Source: Solen grandis | Lineage: Eukaryota; Mollusca; Bivalvia; Adapedonta; Solenidae | Direction: 5' to 3' | NCBI GenBank assembly: GCA_021229015.1 | Contig: CM037790.1 | Location: forward strand, 55,772,361-55,836,360 | DNA: 64,000 bases | In this document: positions 1 to 12,400 of the stretch, one piece after another | How the letters are laid out: every line of letters begins with the position of its first letter | Numbering within the stretch: position 1 is the stretch's first letter | Notes under the pieces: generated by a model | The model's input: the letters and a program-made list of their open reading frames with translations, nothing else | What the model was told of the DNA's origin: nothing | The model's database searches: none | Position numbers and translations under genes: made by a program

Positions 1-145
1 GTCATAATTGTGGGAGGAAACCAGAGAGCCCAGAGAAAACCCATGTGTCTGGACGGGCGCCCACTACCCACTCATGTATGTGACCAGGAATCGAACCCGG
101 GACACATTGGTGAGAAGCAAAGCGCATTACCACTACGCAATCCAA
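1..145 (-). repeat. tRNA-like SINE fragment
   Basis: On the minus strand there is a pol III B-box-like stretch (GGTTCGATTCCTGG, about 85-100) followed by low-complexity sequence of the type seen in tRNA-derived SINEs. The element runs off the window edge, so its end is not visible. Family is not assigned. Confidence 0.4.
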
Positions 146-957
146 TGCAATGTTAACCATCTATTTGTTGATACAGTCACCCATGCATCGGCATTCGGTT
201 AAAGTCTTGCTACTATCAAGCTGATATCTCAATGGCTATTATAAGGCTCATTTTGCCAAATATCGCAAGGTCTTTTTCTAAAAACAGCAAAAGGAATGGT
301 CATTTTCTTGATATTTATTCTGTATGAAATTGACCTACACTTAGTCACAAAAGAAGGCTGCACTTTGTATTCTGTGATATTTCACTGACTTTTTTTCCTA
401 AAGAATATAATTGTATTTGGTACCAAAATTTGAAAAAAAAAAAAAAAAAAATGAAAACCTCTCCATGCCACATGTTAGATTTTGGCCTAGATTGATAACA
501 AATACACACAGTTTACATTGAAACATGGACAAATTGAAACCGATAATATGTTGCTAAATAATGAAATATTCAAAATTGAAAAGTGCACTTTTTCTTTTGA
601 AACTGAGTAGTATTAACTGTCTTTGCTACAGAATATAAACTAGTATGTTGGTATATATCTAAGGATCCTGTAGGGGCACATCTAACTCTAGATCTAAAAG
701 TTGTTTGGACCCTGATTGGAGACACTTCAGTTATAAACAAAATCCCCTGGTGAGATAAATGACCAAGTCTGAAGGTTGTGGGTTCAAACCCGGTTTCATC
801 ATCACTTAGGCACACAATTCTATCCCATCCCTTGAACTCTTGTGAAAGGTTTCTCTTAGTTGTAATTGCCTGTCGCATAGTCGTGTAAAAAGAAAAATCA
901 GGTGTAGACAAAACATTTTATTGGTAAACATAACATATCAATTACATGAACCTTTAT
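146..957. other. Gene-free repeat-rich stretch
   Basis: I see no gene here. It holds an A-run near 434-451 and another tRNA-like B-box remnant around 775-800 (GGTTCAAACCCGG). The 113-residue minus-strand open frame at 570-911 runs through that remnant and has no recognisable domain, so I do not call it coding. Confidence 0.5.
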
Positions 958-1152
958 TTACTCAGAACATTTAAGAAATAGAAACCTACCTTGGTGGTGC
1001 TTACCACTGGGTATAAGTTTATAGGTGTGACACATGAAACACGTCATGCTGGCATCTGGAGTGTGTCCATGCAGAGGTTTGGTGCTGGCTGCGTGGCAGC
1101 AGGCTGAAACCTGACACAGTAGAAAAATGAAGCCAGCCAGTGCCAGGAACAT
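958..1152 (-). CDS. Possible first coding exon of a small secreted Cys-rich protein
   Basis: Reading leftwards from an ATG at 1150-1152, the frame begins with a good signal peptide: Met, a run of Leu/Ala/Phe/Ile, then Cys-Gln-Val-Ser-Ala-Cys. A Cys-containing stretch (TCFMCHTYK) follows. An in-frame TAA lies shortly upstream, so this is the first available Met. After about 56 codons the sequence AAG|GTAGGT at roughly 984 looks like a phase-1 splice donor, so the frame to 958 would include intron. The Cys spacing is loosely like the start of a Ly6/three-finger domain, but that is a guess. No downstream exon was found between 1 and 950. Confidence 0.35.
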   Translation of the reverse strand: MFLALAGFIFLLCQVSACCHAASTKPLHGHTPDASMTCFMCHTYKLIPSGKHHQGRFLFLKCSE

Positions 1153-1324
1153 GTCCAGGCTTCTAGCACAACGGTTTCGTTACCATGGTAACATGCACAA
1201 AACCTCTTCATATGATGATCATGTCAAATAAAGCATGTACACCAGTCTGATATCAGTTTGAAATGCAGTTTGCATATCAAGGTCGTTCAGAATGGTATTG
1301 ATATCTCCAAAGAAAATCTCTCTG

Positions 1325-1520
1325 CTTGGCGCTCAAAGAAAGGTTATTACCTGGACTGGTTGGCCTGGTGTCAGGATAATGTGACTGGGTGTGGTATCAT
1401 GCCACATGTCTACGGCGTGATACTACAGTGTGACTGCACTATATCTGCCTCAAGTAGACATCGTTTCCAAATGACTGAAATTCTGTCGGTGTGATGTTAA
1501 ACCCAACAAACAAACAATCA
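1325..1520 (+). repeat. SINE family S1, 5'-truncated
   Basis: The body matches the complete S1 copy at 17933-18243: the GGTTGGCC(T/C)GGTGTCAGG core, the ATCATGCCACATGTCTACGG block and an ACCCAACAAACAAACAA tail. The tRNA-like head is missing. The plus-strand open frame at 1258-1494 is this element, not a gene. Confidence 0.8.
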
Positions 1521-1529
1521 TGTGTTTGA

Positions 1530-3530
1530 TACTTCGATTTGTCATGACAAACTCTTGCAATTTACTACTTGTAAAAGTATTTCTTCATGTTGATCATGAC
1601 AAATTAGGGTTGCTGGTAATGAAGGATAACTTGTCCTCGCTTCCTATGGTGAGGACTATTTTACCAGATGCTGTGTGAAGTGTGATTCTTATGTCTAAGA
1701 GATCATGGCACCTATCTCAAGGTGACATTGGTCAAATTCTTACAGGAAAATGGTGCCAAGTGAGATGCAGAGCTGATGTAAACTAACACATAAGACTGCA
1801 GTATAGGATTGCAAACACACGTTAGCAGTGCAATTACGCTCCCTAATTCATCACACAGACTGTGCACTTTCTCATTGAAGAGAGGCGGTAAGTGCACAAA
1901 TTCTGCAGCAGTGGCCATTTCATTTTCCTGCAGCGTATGTCAGGGAGGCTTTTGTGTAAAACTGACTGGGGCTAACAGCTGGTGGTGGTGGTGGTGATAA
2001 CACCAGAGTGTGTCCGAATGATACTGCGTCATTGGAGAAGTTCTTTTGAACATGTCGAGTTGTCCAGCCCCTCTAAATAACGCATCCACTTGCTAACCTA
2101 GATTCGTATCCTAAATTTCTATTGTTGCATAATTAGAAAATAACAGTATGTATATGGCAACACATTTAAGATTCAAATAAAAGTGAAATGTTTGGTTAAT
2201 ATCAAAAAGAAAAGGTCGCGAAAGAAATATTTTATCCAAGTCACTAATTCTAAACGATTCTAAAATAAGCAAATGGTTTTCTGTTATATCATTTTGAACT
2301 TTACCGGTTGTCTCGGTGAAAAATGAATTTCTTTGTAATGGTTGAAAGAATTCGACAGTCACGATTGTAATACCGAGATATAAATTGGCTTGTTATTATA
2401 CACAAGGTACGAACATAAGATCAATTAATTATTTATGCATTTTCTTAATTAATCCGTGATTTTTTTTTTACCTCTGTATCATGAATCCTAGATGCAATGT
2501 TTTCACTATGGATGCAATGTTTTGATTTCAGTGCATCCGCTGGATGCATAGAATATCAAAAAAAAAAAAAAAAAAAAACTATTGAAATTAAAGTTTGATG
2601 CAAACATTTCATAATAGGACTCATAATTTTGTTAGCTTAGTGAGTAGCAGAACTCGTGCAGCAAAAATTGTAATTACAGATTAATACATGGAGAAAAACA
2701 ACTTTAAAATTTTGAAATAATGGTCTAGGAAGACCAGGCTTGAATTTCATAATTCACGCTTAGTGCTAGATAATACTATATACTTAAAGCAGAATTTCAT
2801 AAATTATTTTTTTCTGTAATAAATTTTTTTTTTCTGTAATAAAAATGGCTACATTTAAATTCCTTAATTTCATTAAATATAAAGGTAATAATAAATGTCA
2901 GGTTAGTCCTGTACATCAAAGGTACCCGGTATGTTGCTGTCCATTAAAAAAACCCACTGACCTTATATATAATATGTAGAAGGTGGTCGATTTTTTTTTT
3001 TAAAGTTTCAATGCGACAGTTTTTCGATCATTGCTGATTAGTCCTGTACATGAATATATCGCAAATTAGGAATTATGGAATGCGTGTCTGCCTAATATTA
3101 CTTTTGGCTAAATTTCGAGACCGGTATTGTAGCATTAAAGTAGCAATAAATATAGCGTATAACTATGCAGCCATTCAGCTACGTGATTTCGAAATAAAAA
3201 GGGGAAAACTTGCTGCAAGAATCTTGTGAGGTGGATGTTCGACAAGTCAGGAGAATGGTAGACTGGGAAAAGCAATTAGGTTAATGGAAGTGCAGTTTTA
3301 ATGTGTGTTGGAGCACGATATACACTGTAAATGGCAGGATCCGATTTTGGTCATTGATCTTCTCTCAGCAGAAATTATTCTCTTCAGCCCTTGTTCATCA
3401 TGGCACGTCATTAGTTAATGTATCTACGTTGTTTATTTATTCTTTAATGTTTGTAATTGGTACTCATTCTAAATTACCACAACACTTCGCTCCTAAACCA
3501 ATCTTATTACAATCAGCTCTCCGTTATCTC
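1530..3530. other. AT-rich stretch without recognisable genes
   Basis: It contains a (GGT)n run (1979-1995), an A-run (2557-2577) and scattered T-runs. A repeat at about 2505-2700 has a relative at 20189-20340: both carry TGCATCC...GGATGCATA-like short palindromes followed by a CTCGTGCAG/TTCGTGCAG block. No splice-bounded coding frame was seen. Confidence 0.5.
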
Positions 3531-3534
3531 TTAT

Positions 3535-3636
3535 GCCTCCGTGCATTCGGGGTCTTCCTCCACCTGTAATTAGCTGGACGTCACTATATGACTGAAATAC
3601 TGTCGAAGCGACGGTAAACTCAAATAGTCAAGTCGT
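3535..3636 (+). repeat. SINE family S2, 3' fragment
   Basis: This is the 3' third of the second tRNA-derived SINE family, with the GGGGTCTTCCTCCACCTGTA and TAGCTGGACGTC blocks and the CTCAAATAGTCAAGTC end also seen at 33935-34190. Confidence 0.75.
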
Positions 3637-4185
3637 TATCTCTTACGACCTAGCGAAGATGAGAAGGGAAATCATTCTGTTATTTTTCCCCAAAATATAC
3701 AAATTGATTACTTCCCTTGCATACAGCCGCTCAAAGTGATGACGTCACGCTATGCTAAAACTGGGTAGAAATGCATTCCACCATTCCTGATTTATAAAAT
3801 ATTCAAGTAAATGACTAAGCCGAAATCGATTATTATCTTAAGAAAGGAAATATTTATGTATTTTTAAAAGAGAAACAATAATAATGAAATTCGCCGCTAA
3901 GTTTTTAAGTATTTTTAGCGCTCAGAATTGTTGGTGGAATTCGACCTTGGGGGAAGTATCTACTGCGGGGAGTTTGATACATGTTTGACATTACAGATAG
4001 TTATACCATGTTATTGACATGATGTATACATATAAGTTTTTGTTAAAAATGAAGCATGGCGTATGCAAATTTCTAAACGTTATTTATTCTATCGCAGGTT
4101 GATATCACAGTCCCCGTCTTGAATTCGTTCCCTGACCAAAGTTGTAAATATGGTACAGGTATATGTTCCTTTCTATATGTAAGGG

Positions 4186-4368
4186 TAGTTGCAGGACTGG
4201 TTGGCCCGGTGTCAGGATAAGGTGACTGCGTGTGGTATCATGCCACATATCTACGGCGTGATACTGCAGTGTGGTAGCACTATATCTGTCCCAATAGACA
4301 CAGTCTATTTAGTCGCCAAATGAATGAAATATTGTCGGCGGGACATTAAACCCAAACAAACAAACATG
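4186..4368 (+). repeat. SINE family S1, 5'-truncated
   Basis: It starts in the GGTAGTTGCAGGACTGG block and ends ACCCAAACAAACAAAC. It has several point differences from the copy at 17933-18243. Confidence 0.8.
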
Positions 4369-5376
4369 TTAGTATCAGTATTATTTTCAAATCAACAGTT
4401 GAAATTGCTGCCGTGTTGGAGTTTACTGTTGATGCGACAGTATTTCATTATCAAAGCCACGTTCAGCCAATAACAGCTGGAGAATGACCGGAAGTGCACA
4501 GTACCACCCGAATCAGAACCGCCCACATATGGAACAGAATTCGGGCAAAAAATACATTTTGCCTTTTGACATGTCTATTGCTTCATTTGTCTAAGTGACA
4601 CGCATCATTTTGACTAGTATAATACGGCGTAATCGTCGTCTGCGTTAATTGCTTTTTACATTAAACATTAATTATTCATTCACATCATAATAAACTACTG
4701 AAATACATCTGCTTTTACTTCCATTTCATCACCGTATAGCACTGAGTATAGCTGGACAGTCCAGTTTGCATTCGTATTAAAATGGAATTTTTTCGTCGGT
4801 TTAATGACACATGTAGCTAAGCAAAATAACACATGTACGCAAGCAGAATGACAAATGTCAAACTGTGCACCTAGCATTATGACGTTGTAGGAGGGCGCTT
4901 TTCCGGTTTAACTCGGAGCGAGTTCAGTTTTAGTCTGGTTCCCGACTTACTATAGTAGTAATAAGGGGAAGGTACTCCAGACTAATTCAGTTTACCTACT
5001 AGAGTTAACTAAACTACCAGGGTTGCAATAAAACGCGCGGGGTTTTTACCCTACGAACTCTGCAGGGTTACGCAAGTTCAACCCAGAGAGGTAGGTGGGT
5101 AGACTAGAAAGCAATATGGCGGACGGAAAGCATCTAGGCAAATTTTTAGAAAATTATAAATATCTATATATTCTGACTTTAAATAAGCCTGTAAGTAGCC
5201 TTAAAAACAAGCTGGCAGCTAATTTATTCAAGCCCAAGCTCGAATAAATAAATAGATCTATTGTTTTAATCATATTTCTGTTTACAAATTACGTCACAAG
5301 AGGTAAACCTCATGCGTTCATTGATTGCTAACTAGAGTATATTTATTATGTCATCAATACGAGTTAACTCGAGTAG

Positions 5377-5680
5377 TGTTTGTTTGTTTGTTGGGTTTAA
5401 CGTCCCACAAACAGTATTTCAGTCATTTGGAGACGATGTCTTCTTGAGACAGATATAGTGCTGCCACATTGCAGTATCACGCCGTAGACATGTGGCATGA
5501 TACCACACCTAGTTACATTATCCTGACACAGGGCCAACCAGTCCTGCAACTACCCTTATATGCTGAGCGCCAAGCAAGGGAGCTTTAACAGTACCATTTT
5601 TACAATTTTGGTACGTTTCGGCCAAGGATCGAACCAACGACCTCCCGCATCCGAGGCGGACGCTCTGTAACTCGAGTAGA
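5377..5680 (-). repeat. SINE family S1, near full length
   Basis: Minus-strand copy. The tail is at the left (GTTTGTTTGTTGGGTTT on the plus strand), and the tRNA-like head at 5610-5680 includes the B-box complement GGATCGAACC. No clear target duplication was seen. Confidence 0.8.
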
Positions 5681-5699
5681 ACTATAATTCGTCAACTGT

Positions 5700-6460
5700 A
5701 CTCGCTCTCGTTATTTCGGGAAGAATCGGCAAAATGAAGTACGAAACTGGCTGTTTTCCAAATTCGAAAAAGTTATTTCTTTTAAACAGATTGTTTTAAA
5801 TTGAAAGTAGATCCACTGCTTAAAGACATAATTGCATTATACATAATACTTTCCAATGCTTTTCTAAGTGCAGGCCAAACATTTCAGATATTAATATGAG
5901 CTCAGGCTTACGAAGATGAATATTTAAATCATGAAATGGCCATTATACTAGAGCTCATGTTATGATCATATTACGGAGATATACGATCATCCTGTACCTT
6001 CCCGGAGTTCCGAGTATTCAATTTCCTCCCCTGAGTAAAAACGAAATGCAGGATTTTGATTCTACGAATTAACTTCTCTCTGATTATTCTGCCCCAAATG
6101 AAGCAGTATAGACAGTTTAATGTAAAGCAAATGTCACATTGATGGTTGCTCAACAAAACTTTAAAATATAACAGCATCAAATTATGACTCATTAATTGAT
6201 GCAAAATACACAAGAGCATTAGTCAGTAGACAGCATTGATAAACGCACTTAACATAACTTAGCATACCACTTGTCAGTATGGCAAAGGCAGAATGTCACG
6301 TGTAAACATGGACTTGTAAGACTGCAAAATGTAATTTTTGCCCTAATTCTGTTCCATACCCACATACCGCGAGCCAGCTGGAAAGTTTCTACACATGTAT
6401 GAACTACATATATTTGGTTGGTTCTGCCCTTTATATACATTAGGTGTTTTTCTGTTTCCA
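5700..6460. other. Gap before the first recognised TAF10 exon
   Basis: I see no convincing exon here. The missing 5' end of TAF10 should lie upstream of 6464. A Kozak-like ATGGCGGACGG at 5115-5125 is the only start-like site that caught my eye, but it has no good donor, so I do not assign it. Confidence 0.4.
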
Positions 6461-6463
6461 CAG

Positions 6464-9400
6464 AAGATGGTACCAGCTCGGGGCTGCTGAGCCCAGCGAC
6501 TAGCCAGGGCTCCCAGGGCCCCGGTCTCCAGCGGCAGGATAGCAGTGGTCGGCCCACCCAACATGCCCCTGGTCGACTTCGTACAACAGCTTGATGATTA
6601 CGCGCCAACCGTATGTACGGGGGGGGGGGGGGGGGCGGAGAATCAAGTCTAGCATAATTATGATCCCTCATTAAGAGAATGGTTTGTTTTCACTGGTCTG
6701 AGATTTTTTATAGTTCCATATGAACACTACATTTTAATACCAAGGAAAATTAACCGATGCTGACAGCGAAAATTCAGTGCTCTCTTCTGTACGTTATTAG
6801 TAATGGTATTCACTGTTGCTCCTAGAACTTGATCAATTTTCTGATTTAAGGGAATTTCTTGGAATATTGTTGAAATTCCCGGTTTTGTTATGCAATTGTC
6901 AGAAGTCGTTGATGACAATTAACTTTTTCTCCCGTGAGATTTTTTTTCTAGGGAAAACATAGGGAGGATGAGAAGAGTGGATCAGATAGTACTGAACATG
7001 ATACTCTTGTAAAGATACAATTAATTAAGCATTTGATTTTGCAGCATGGTTATGCATCGATCCTCCGTGAACGTACCTGATTTCTGTGACAGTTTCCAAG
7101 GGCGAGCATTATGAATTATAAAAACTGAATGCTTGTTGCACAAATTTCTTTTTTGTGATGCCTGCCGTAAGCAGAAGTAACACATTGAGATCACAACACC
7201 TTTGTCTGTCTTTCCGTCTGTCTGTCACACTTTTTAGCTCACCTGAGCACGTAGTGCTCATGTGAGCTTACAGGATCAATGACTGTCCGTCGTCCACAAT
7301 TGTTTCAAACGACATCTACTCTGAAACCAACTAGCCAAATTTGATGAAAATTGCCTATGATGTTCCTTGCATGAAGCTCTACCAAAGTTGTTCAAATGGT
7401 TCCGGTCCATTGCATATCTGGGTCACAGGAGCTAAAAATAGATTTTAAAAGTGAAATCTTAAAAAAAATCTTCTTCTCCGAAACCACAAGGTTTGGAGCT
7501 TAGGTATGTGGTGTGTGGAATTGTTTAGTAGACCACTACCAAGTTTGTTCAAATAATGACCCTGGGGTCAAAATTGGCCCCGCCCCAGAGGTCACTTGAT
7601 TTTACATAGACTAATATAGAAAAAAAAACAACTAAAAAATCTTCCTGTCAGAAACCACAAGGCCTAAAGTTTAGATATATAGTGTATAACACTGTCTAGT
7701 AGACCTTTACCTAATTCGTAAAAAACATGGTCCTGGGTCAAAATTGGCCCCGCCCCAGGGGTCACTATATTTTACACAGACTTAAATAATAAAAATTAGA
7801 AAAATCGTCTTGTCAGAAACCACAAGGCCTGTAGTTTAGATATTTGGTGTGTAACATGGCCTAGTAGACCTCTATTATGTTGGTTCAAATCATGGCCCTG
7901 GGGTCAAATTTGGGCCCGCCCCAGGGGTCACTATATTTTACATAGACTTAAATAGGAAAAACTAGAAAAATCTTCTTCTCAGAAACCACAAGGCCTAGAG
8001 TTTAGATATTTGGTATGTAACATGGCCTTGTAAACCTCTGCCATGTTTGTTCAAATCATGGCCCTGGTGTCAAAATTGGGCCCGCCCCAGGGGTCACTTG
8101 ATTTTACATAGATATATATGGGAAAAACTAGAAAAATCTTCTTTTCAGAAACCACAAGGCCTAGAGTTTAAATACATGTATTTAGTATGTAACATAACTT
8201 AGTAGACCTCTACCAAGATTGTTCAAATCATGGCCCTGGGGTCACAATTTGTCTTGCCCAAGGGGTCACTTCTGCATAGTTTATGTATTTAGTATGACTC
8301 TTATAGTGTCAATGAAGGCACTGTTTCTCAGGTGAGCGATTCAGGTCCATCTTGGCCCTCTTGTTTCTTCACGCTTCGGCAGGTGACACATGTTTTCCAA
8401 GGAACAGTCTTTCTACAGGGTTTAAGCACTTTCCCTAATTAGACACTTTTTTTTTTTGGAACAATGTAAAAAAAAAAAAAAAATAAAAAAAAAAAATATA
8501 TATATATATATATATATTGGTTAAAGTGGAATATCATTTTAATTCTTCTTGTGAGGAGATGATACATGTATATTTACTCGTGGATGCGCCACTGACTTTA
8601 ACACACGACTATCTCCTATCAAACTTTCGCAAAAATTATTTAGGAATGACAGAGAGATTTTCATGAAAACATACCACAGATGACAAATATTTGAAATACA
8701 GAGTAGTACATTAAATACGACCTTATCCGTGATCATTCTGGATAAATGTATGTATTGTATATCGTATGTATTGAACAAGATGGTTACTTACAGACAAACC
8801 GGAGAGACAGTAACTCTAACGGCTGAACAAAGATGGCAGCCGTGACGTATTGTTTATACCTTAACCCTTTCTCTCATAGAGGACACCATGAAAAGACCTA
8901 TGCGAACAGCACAAAACCAGATCAGCCTGCGAGTAACTCACAGGCTGATCAGGTTTTATGCTGTTCGCTGCTCCTCAGTGGTCTGGAAATGAGGATTTTG
9001 TAATTAAATTTGGTAAGGTTTAACTGTGGTTTTCTGCAGGTCAGGCTTTATGTGATACCTATTGAGGGCGTCAAAATGAGTCTATATGAGGGAAAGGAAT
9101 AAAGAATTCATGGTTAGGGTACAGAACCCGGACTGTTAAATGTGCAAGAATAGATACAAATATGTCAATATGTATAATATGTAGTAATTTTTTTTTAAAA
9201 AGTAATTAAAAAAAATAGTCCTAAATATTTTACGAATACGTCGACTATCATATTGTATATTTAGATGAAACAAAAACATCACTGAGTGATACTACTGTAT
9301 AGAAAGAAATGAAGCTCATTCTCCACCAACAGCAACATGGTGGCAAAATGAAAAAATGTTGCTACATTAGCCATACAGTCTTTTTGCATGATGGTAAGAG

Positions 9401-12400
9401 CGCTCTCCTCGTTACTCGGAGGTTGTAGGTGTGATCCACGGCTGCGATATACCAAACATGTTATTCTTGTAATCGTATTTATCCTTTGTGCTCGGCGCTC
9501 ATCATGTCAAGGTAGTTCTGGGTCCGGTTCTACCGTTGGTCCATAGTTAGATTAATGTAACCGGAAGTGGTATCATGGCCCATGTCTGTGGCGTGACATT
9601 GAAGTGAAGCAGCACTAGATCTGTTCCTTATGGCGATATAGTAGTCCTGAAAATACGGGGGTTATACCAAAGCAAAAACAAAACAAATAAATAAATAAAT
9701 AAATAAATAGATAAATAAATAAATAAATAAATAAATAAAAAGATAAATAACGGGGATGGAGGGAGAGTCAGCCAATTGTGTCAAGAACCGCGACTGAGTC
9801 CACGTATTTTTCTTCTACTTTCAGATTCCAGATTCAGTGACTGCCCATTATCTGAACAGGGCCGGGTTTGAGGCTACGGATCCACGCATGTACGTATAAC
9901 CAATCCCCTATTTACTTACTTTAATGTCCGTCTCCTCTTAGATCTGTTATTATAGTTGGTGTCGCTAATGACGGAATAATTGAACAGACCTATAACATTG
10001 TCTTATGTCGCATTTGCTTGATGTCACTTCAATACCACAGTAATTGAAAATACCTGTACATTGTATTCATTTTTGGCAACATTGAATGAAAGCAGCTCCG
10101 ACGAAATGACTGGAGTGGTTCAAATGATGCAAAGATATATATTAATATATAAATACATGAGAAAAGACAATCCTTGTTCTCGGATTAATACTTTGAAATA
10201 CGTCACAGGTCTCCAGGAGTCGCACGATTTACTCTTCACACTACACAAGTAAACACTTAAATAAATATGCACGCGAAACTTTTTCCCCCTCTTCTCTTAA
10301 CCAGAGTGTAATGTTTGGACGCTTTGATAATGTATTATTTCGCTTAAGTCCTACAAAATATGACACGACGAAACAATAGCGCCCATTTTTCATCTTGGCA
10401 GGGATAACGCTTATTTTGCGGGTCCCAGACTATGTTCAGAGCAACTATTCATATAAGATCTACCTTCAAATGTCTAGTTTTAGTTGAACATAATACGTGA
10501 AATGAAGCGCCCCTACGTGGGTCGACAGTTTCCTCATACACTCCATGTAGAAGATTTAAAAAATATTCTTCTATGAAGCCGATGGTTAGAATCTAATTTA
10601 TTTTGGCATGTATGGTCACCTCCTTGTTGTCTACCATAATTGTAAAATAAATGTCATTTCTTTACAAATGAAACCCTTAGGGGATGGGCTAGTTTCCTTA
10701 TAATTATACTCTTAATGAAAAATTCTGTGAAACTGATCTTCATAATTCACTTTCCTTTGACGCATGGCCGTCTACATAGTTTCTAAATAAAGTTGATGTC
10801 TTGAAAACTGAAGCCCGCTGGAGGGTCGACTAGTTTGTCTATGTATGTTAAGAAACTTAGGAATTCTTTATATCTGAAATTTGAATTTGGTTGATTATTT
10901 TAAAATACTTTGCCTCTGAAACAAATGCTCAGAAGTAACTTTTGTTTTGCAATAGTCCCATACCATAATTGTTTATGTATTTATGATCCCTTGAGAAATG
11001 AGACCTCCAGGTGATTGAATAACTTAAGAATTCTTTGTATCTGACATTTGCATCTTGTTGCTGCTGGAGGTAACCTGGACAATTCAAGTGTCTTTAATGG
11101 TTTTTAATAAGCTTATGTACTCTGGTGATTGATCCAGAGCTCGCTTTATTTTTTTTTTTCATTTATTTTTTTTGTTTGTTTTGGTTTTACATTATTGATT
11201 ACATTACATTATTGACCTTTGCATTTGACCTTCATCTCGACTTCTTTATCCAATATACCCATTGACCTCTGCTTTTTAACCTAATACTTAATTTCTTTGT
11301 TAAACTATCCATTTTAACCTCTTTTATTTTACCTACACCGTAACGTCTTTGTTCAACTTTACTTTTGACCTCTGACCTTCACCTTTCAGTGTCCGCCTTG
11401 TGTCGCTAGCCGCTCAGAAGTTCATCTCAGACATTGCTAACGACGCCCTTCAACACTGCAAGATGAAGGGTTCTGGGCAGACAAGCAAGAAGCCCGGGAA
11501 GGTAGATAGAGCACCTAGTTCAGTACATGGGATGGCAACCTGCTTTTTAACTGTTCAAGAAATATGTAAATGTCTTCAGCTGACGAGAGGTTAGGGTGTC
11601 CGCCTCTATATCAAGAGTTTGCAGTTTGATCCCTGTCTTCGACATACCAAGGTCGTTAAAATATACCGGTATATGTCCCTTGTGTGGCATTGAACGCAGG
11701 CGATAGATCTGCAAGGCGTTATAACGCTGCATGGGGTGGTATTCTGCCCCATGTTTATAGCACGTGACCGAAGTATATCAGTCTAAAGTAGACATAATGA
11801 ATGATGGGATCTCAGATATACATACAGCCGGGTCGAATTCGATTCCTTTTATTTCAAGAAGCTTGTTATATTTGTCTCTGTATGAAAATGAACAAATCAG
11901 TCAGAACCTGACATTTATAATTCTGATACCTTATATCAAAACATCAAAATATAGTTATTTCTTATTTTTCATTTGATTTTCTAGAAGTCTGAAGTACCTG
12001 TCTTTGTGTACAAGAAAAGAAATTTTCATTCCATAAAAAAAATCAAACGAGCCTATCCTGTTATGTCAGTCACCTTAACCAGGGATTACACACGAGAGAT
12101 GGGACATGTGTGTAGTGTCAAACCTGTTATCATTAATTATTTAAAGGATTGGCAACGTTTTTGTGTATGTATTATTCATTTATATTTAAATTTGAAATTG
12201 GTGAATAGAAATTGGTTTGCTGGCTTCTGTTTTGTTGTACTTTTCACTCCTATGGGAATAATGACATATGTAGTAATATGTCTGATATATTCCCAACTTG
12301 CGGAGAAAAATATCAAAACAGACGAACTTTTTTTATCGATTTTTTATTCGAATAACGATACAAATTACTGCTTCAGTTTATTTTGGAAATACTTTAATGA

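Noticed and set aside
5115..5180. ATGGCGGACGG start as TAF10 exon 1
   Set aside because: Good start context, but no GT donor in a phase that would join the exon at 6464.
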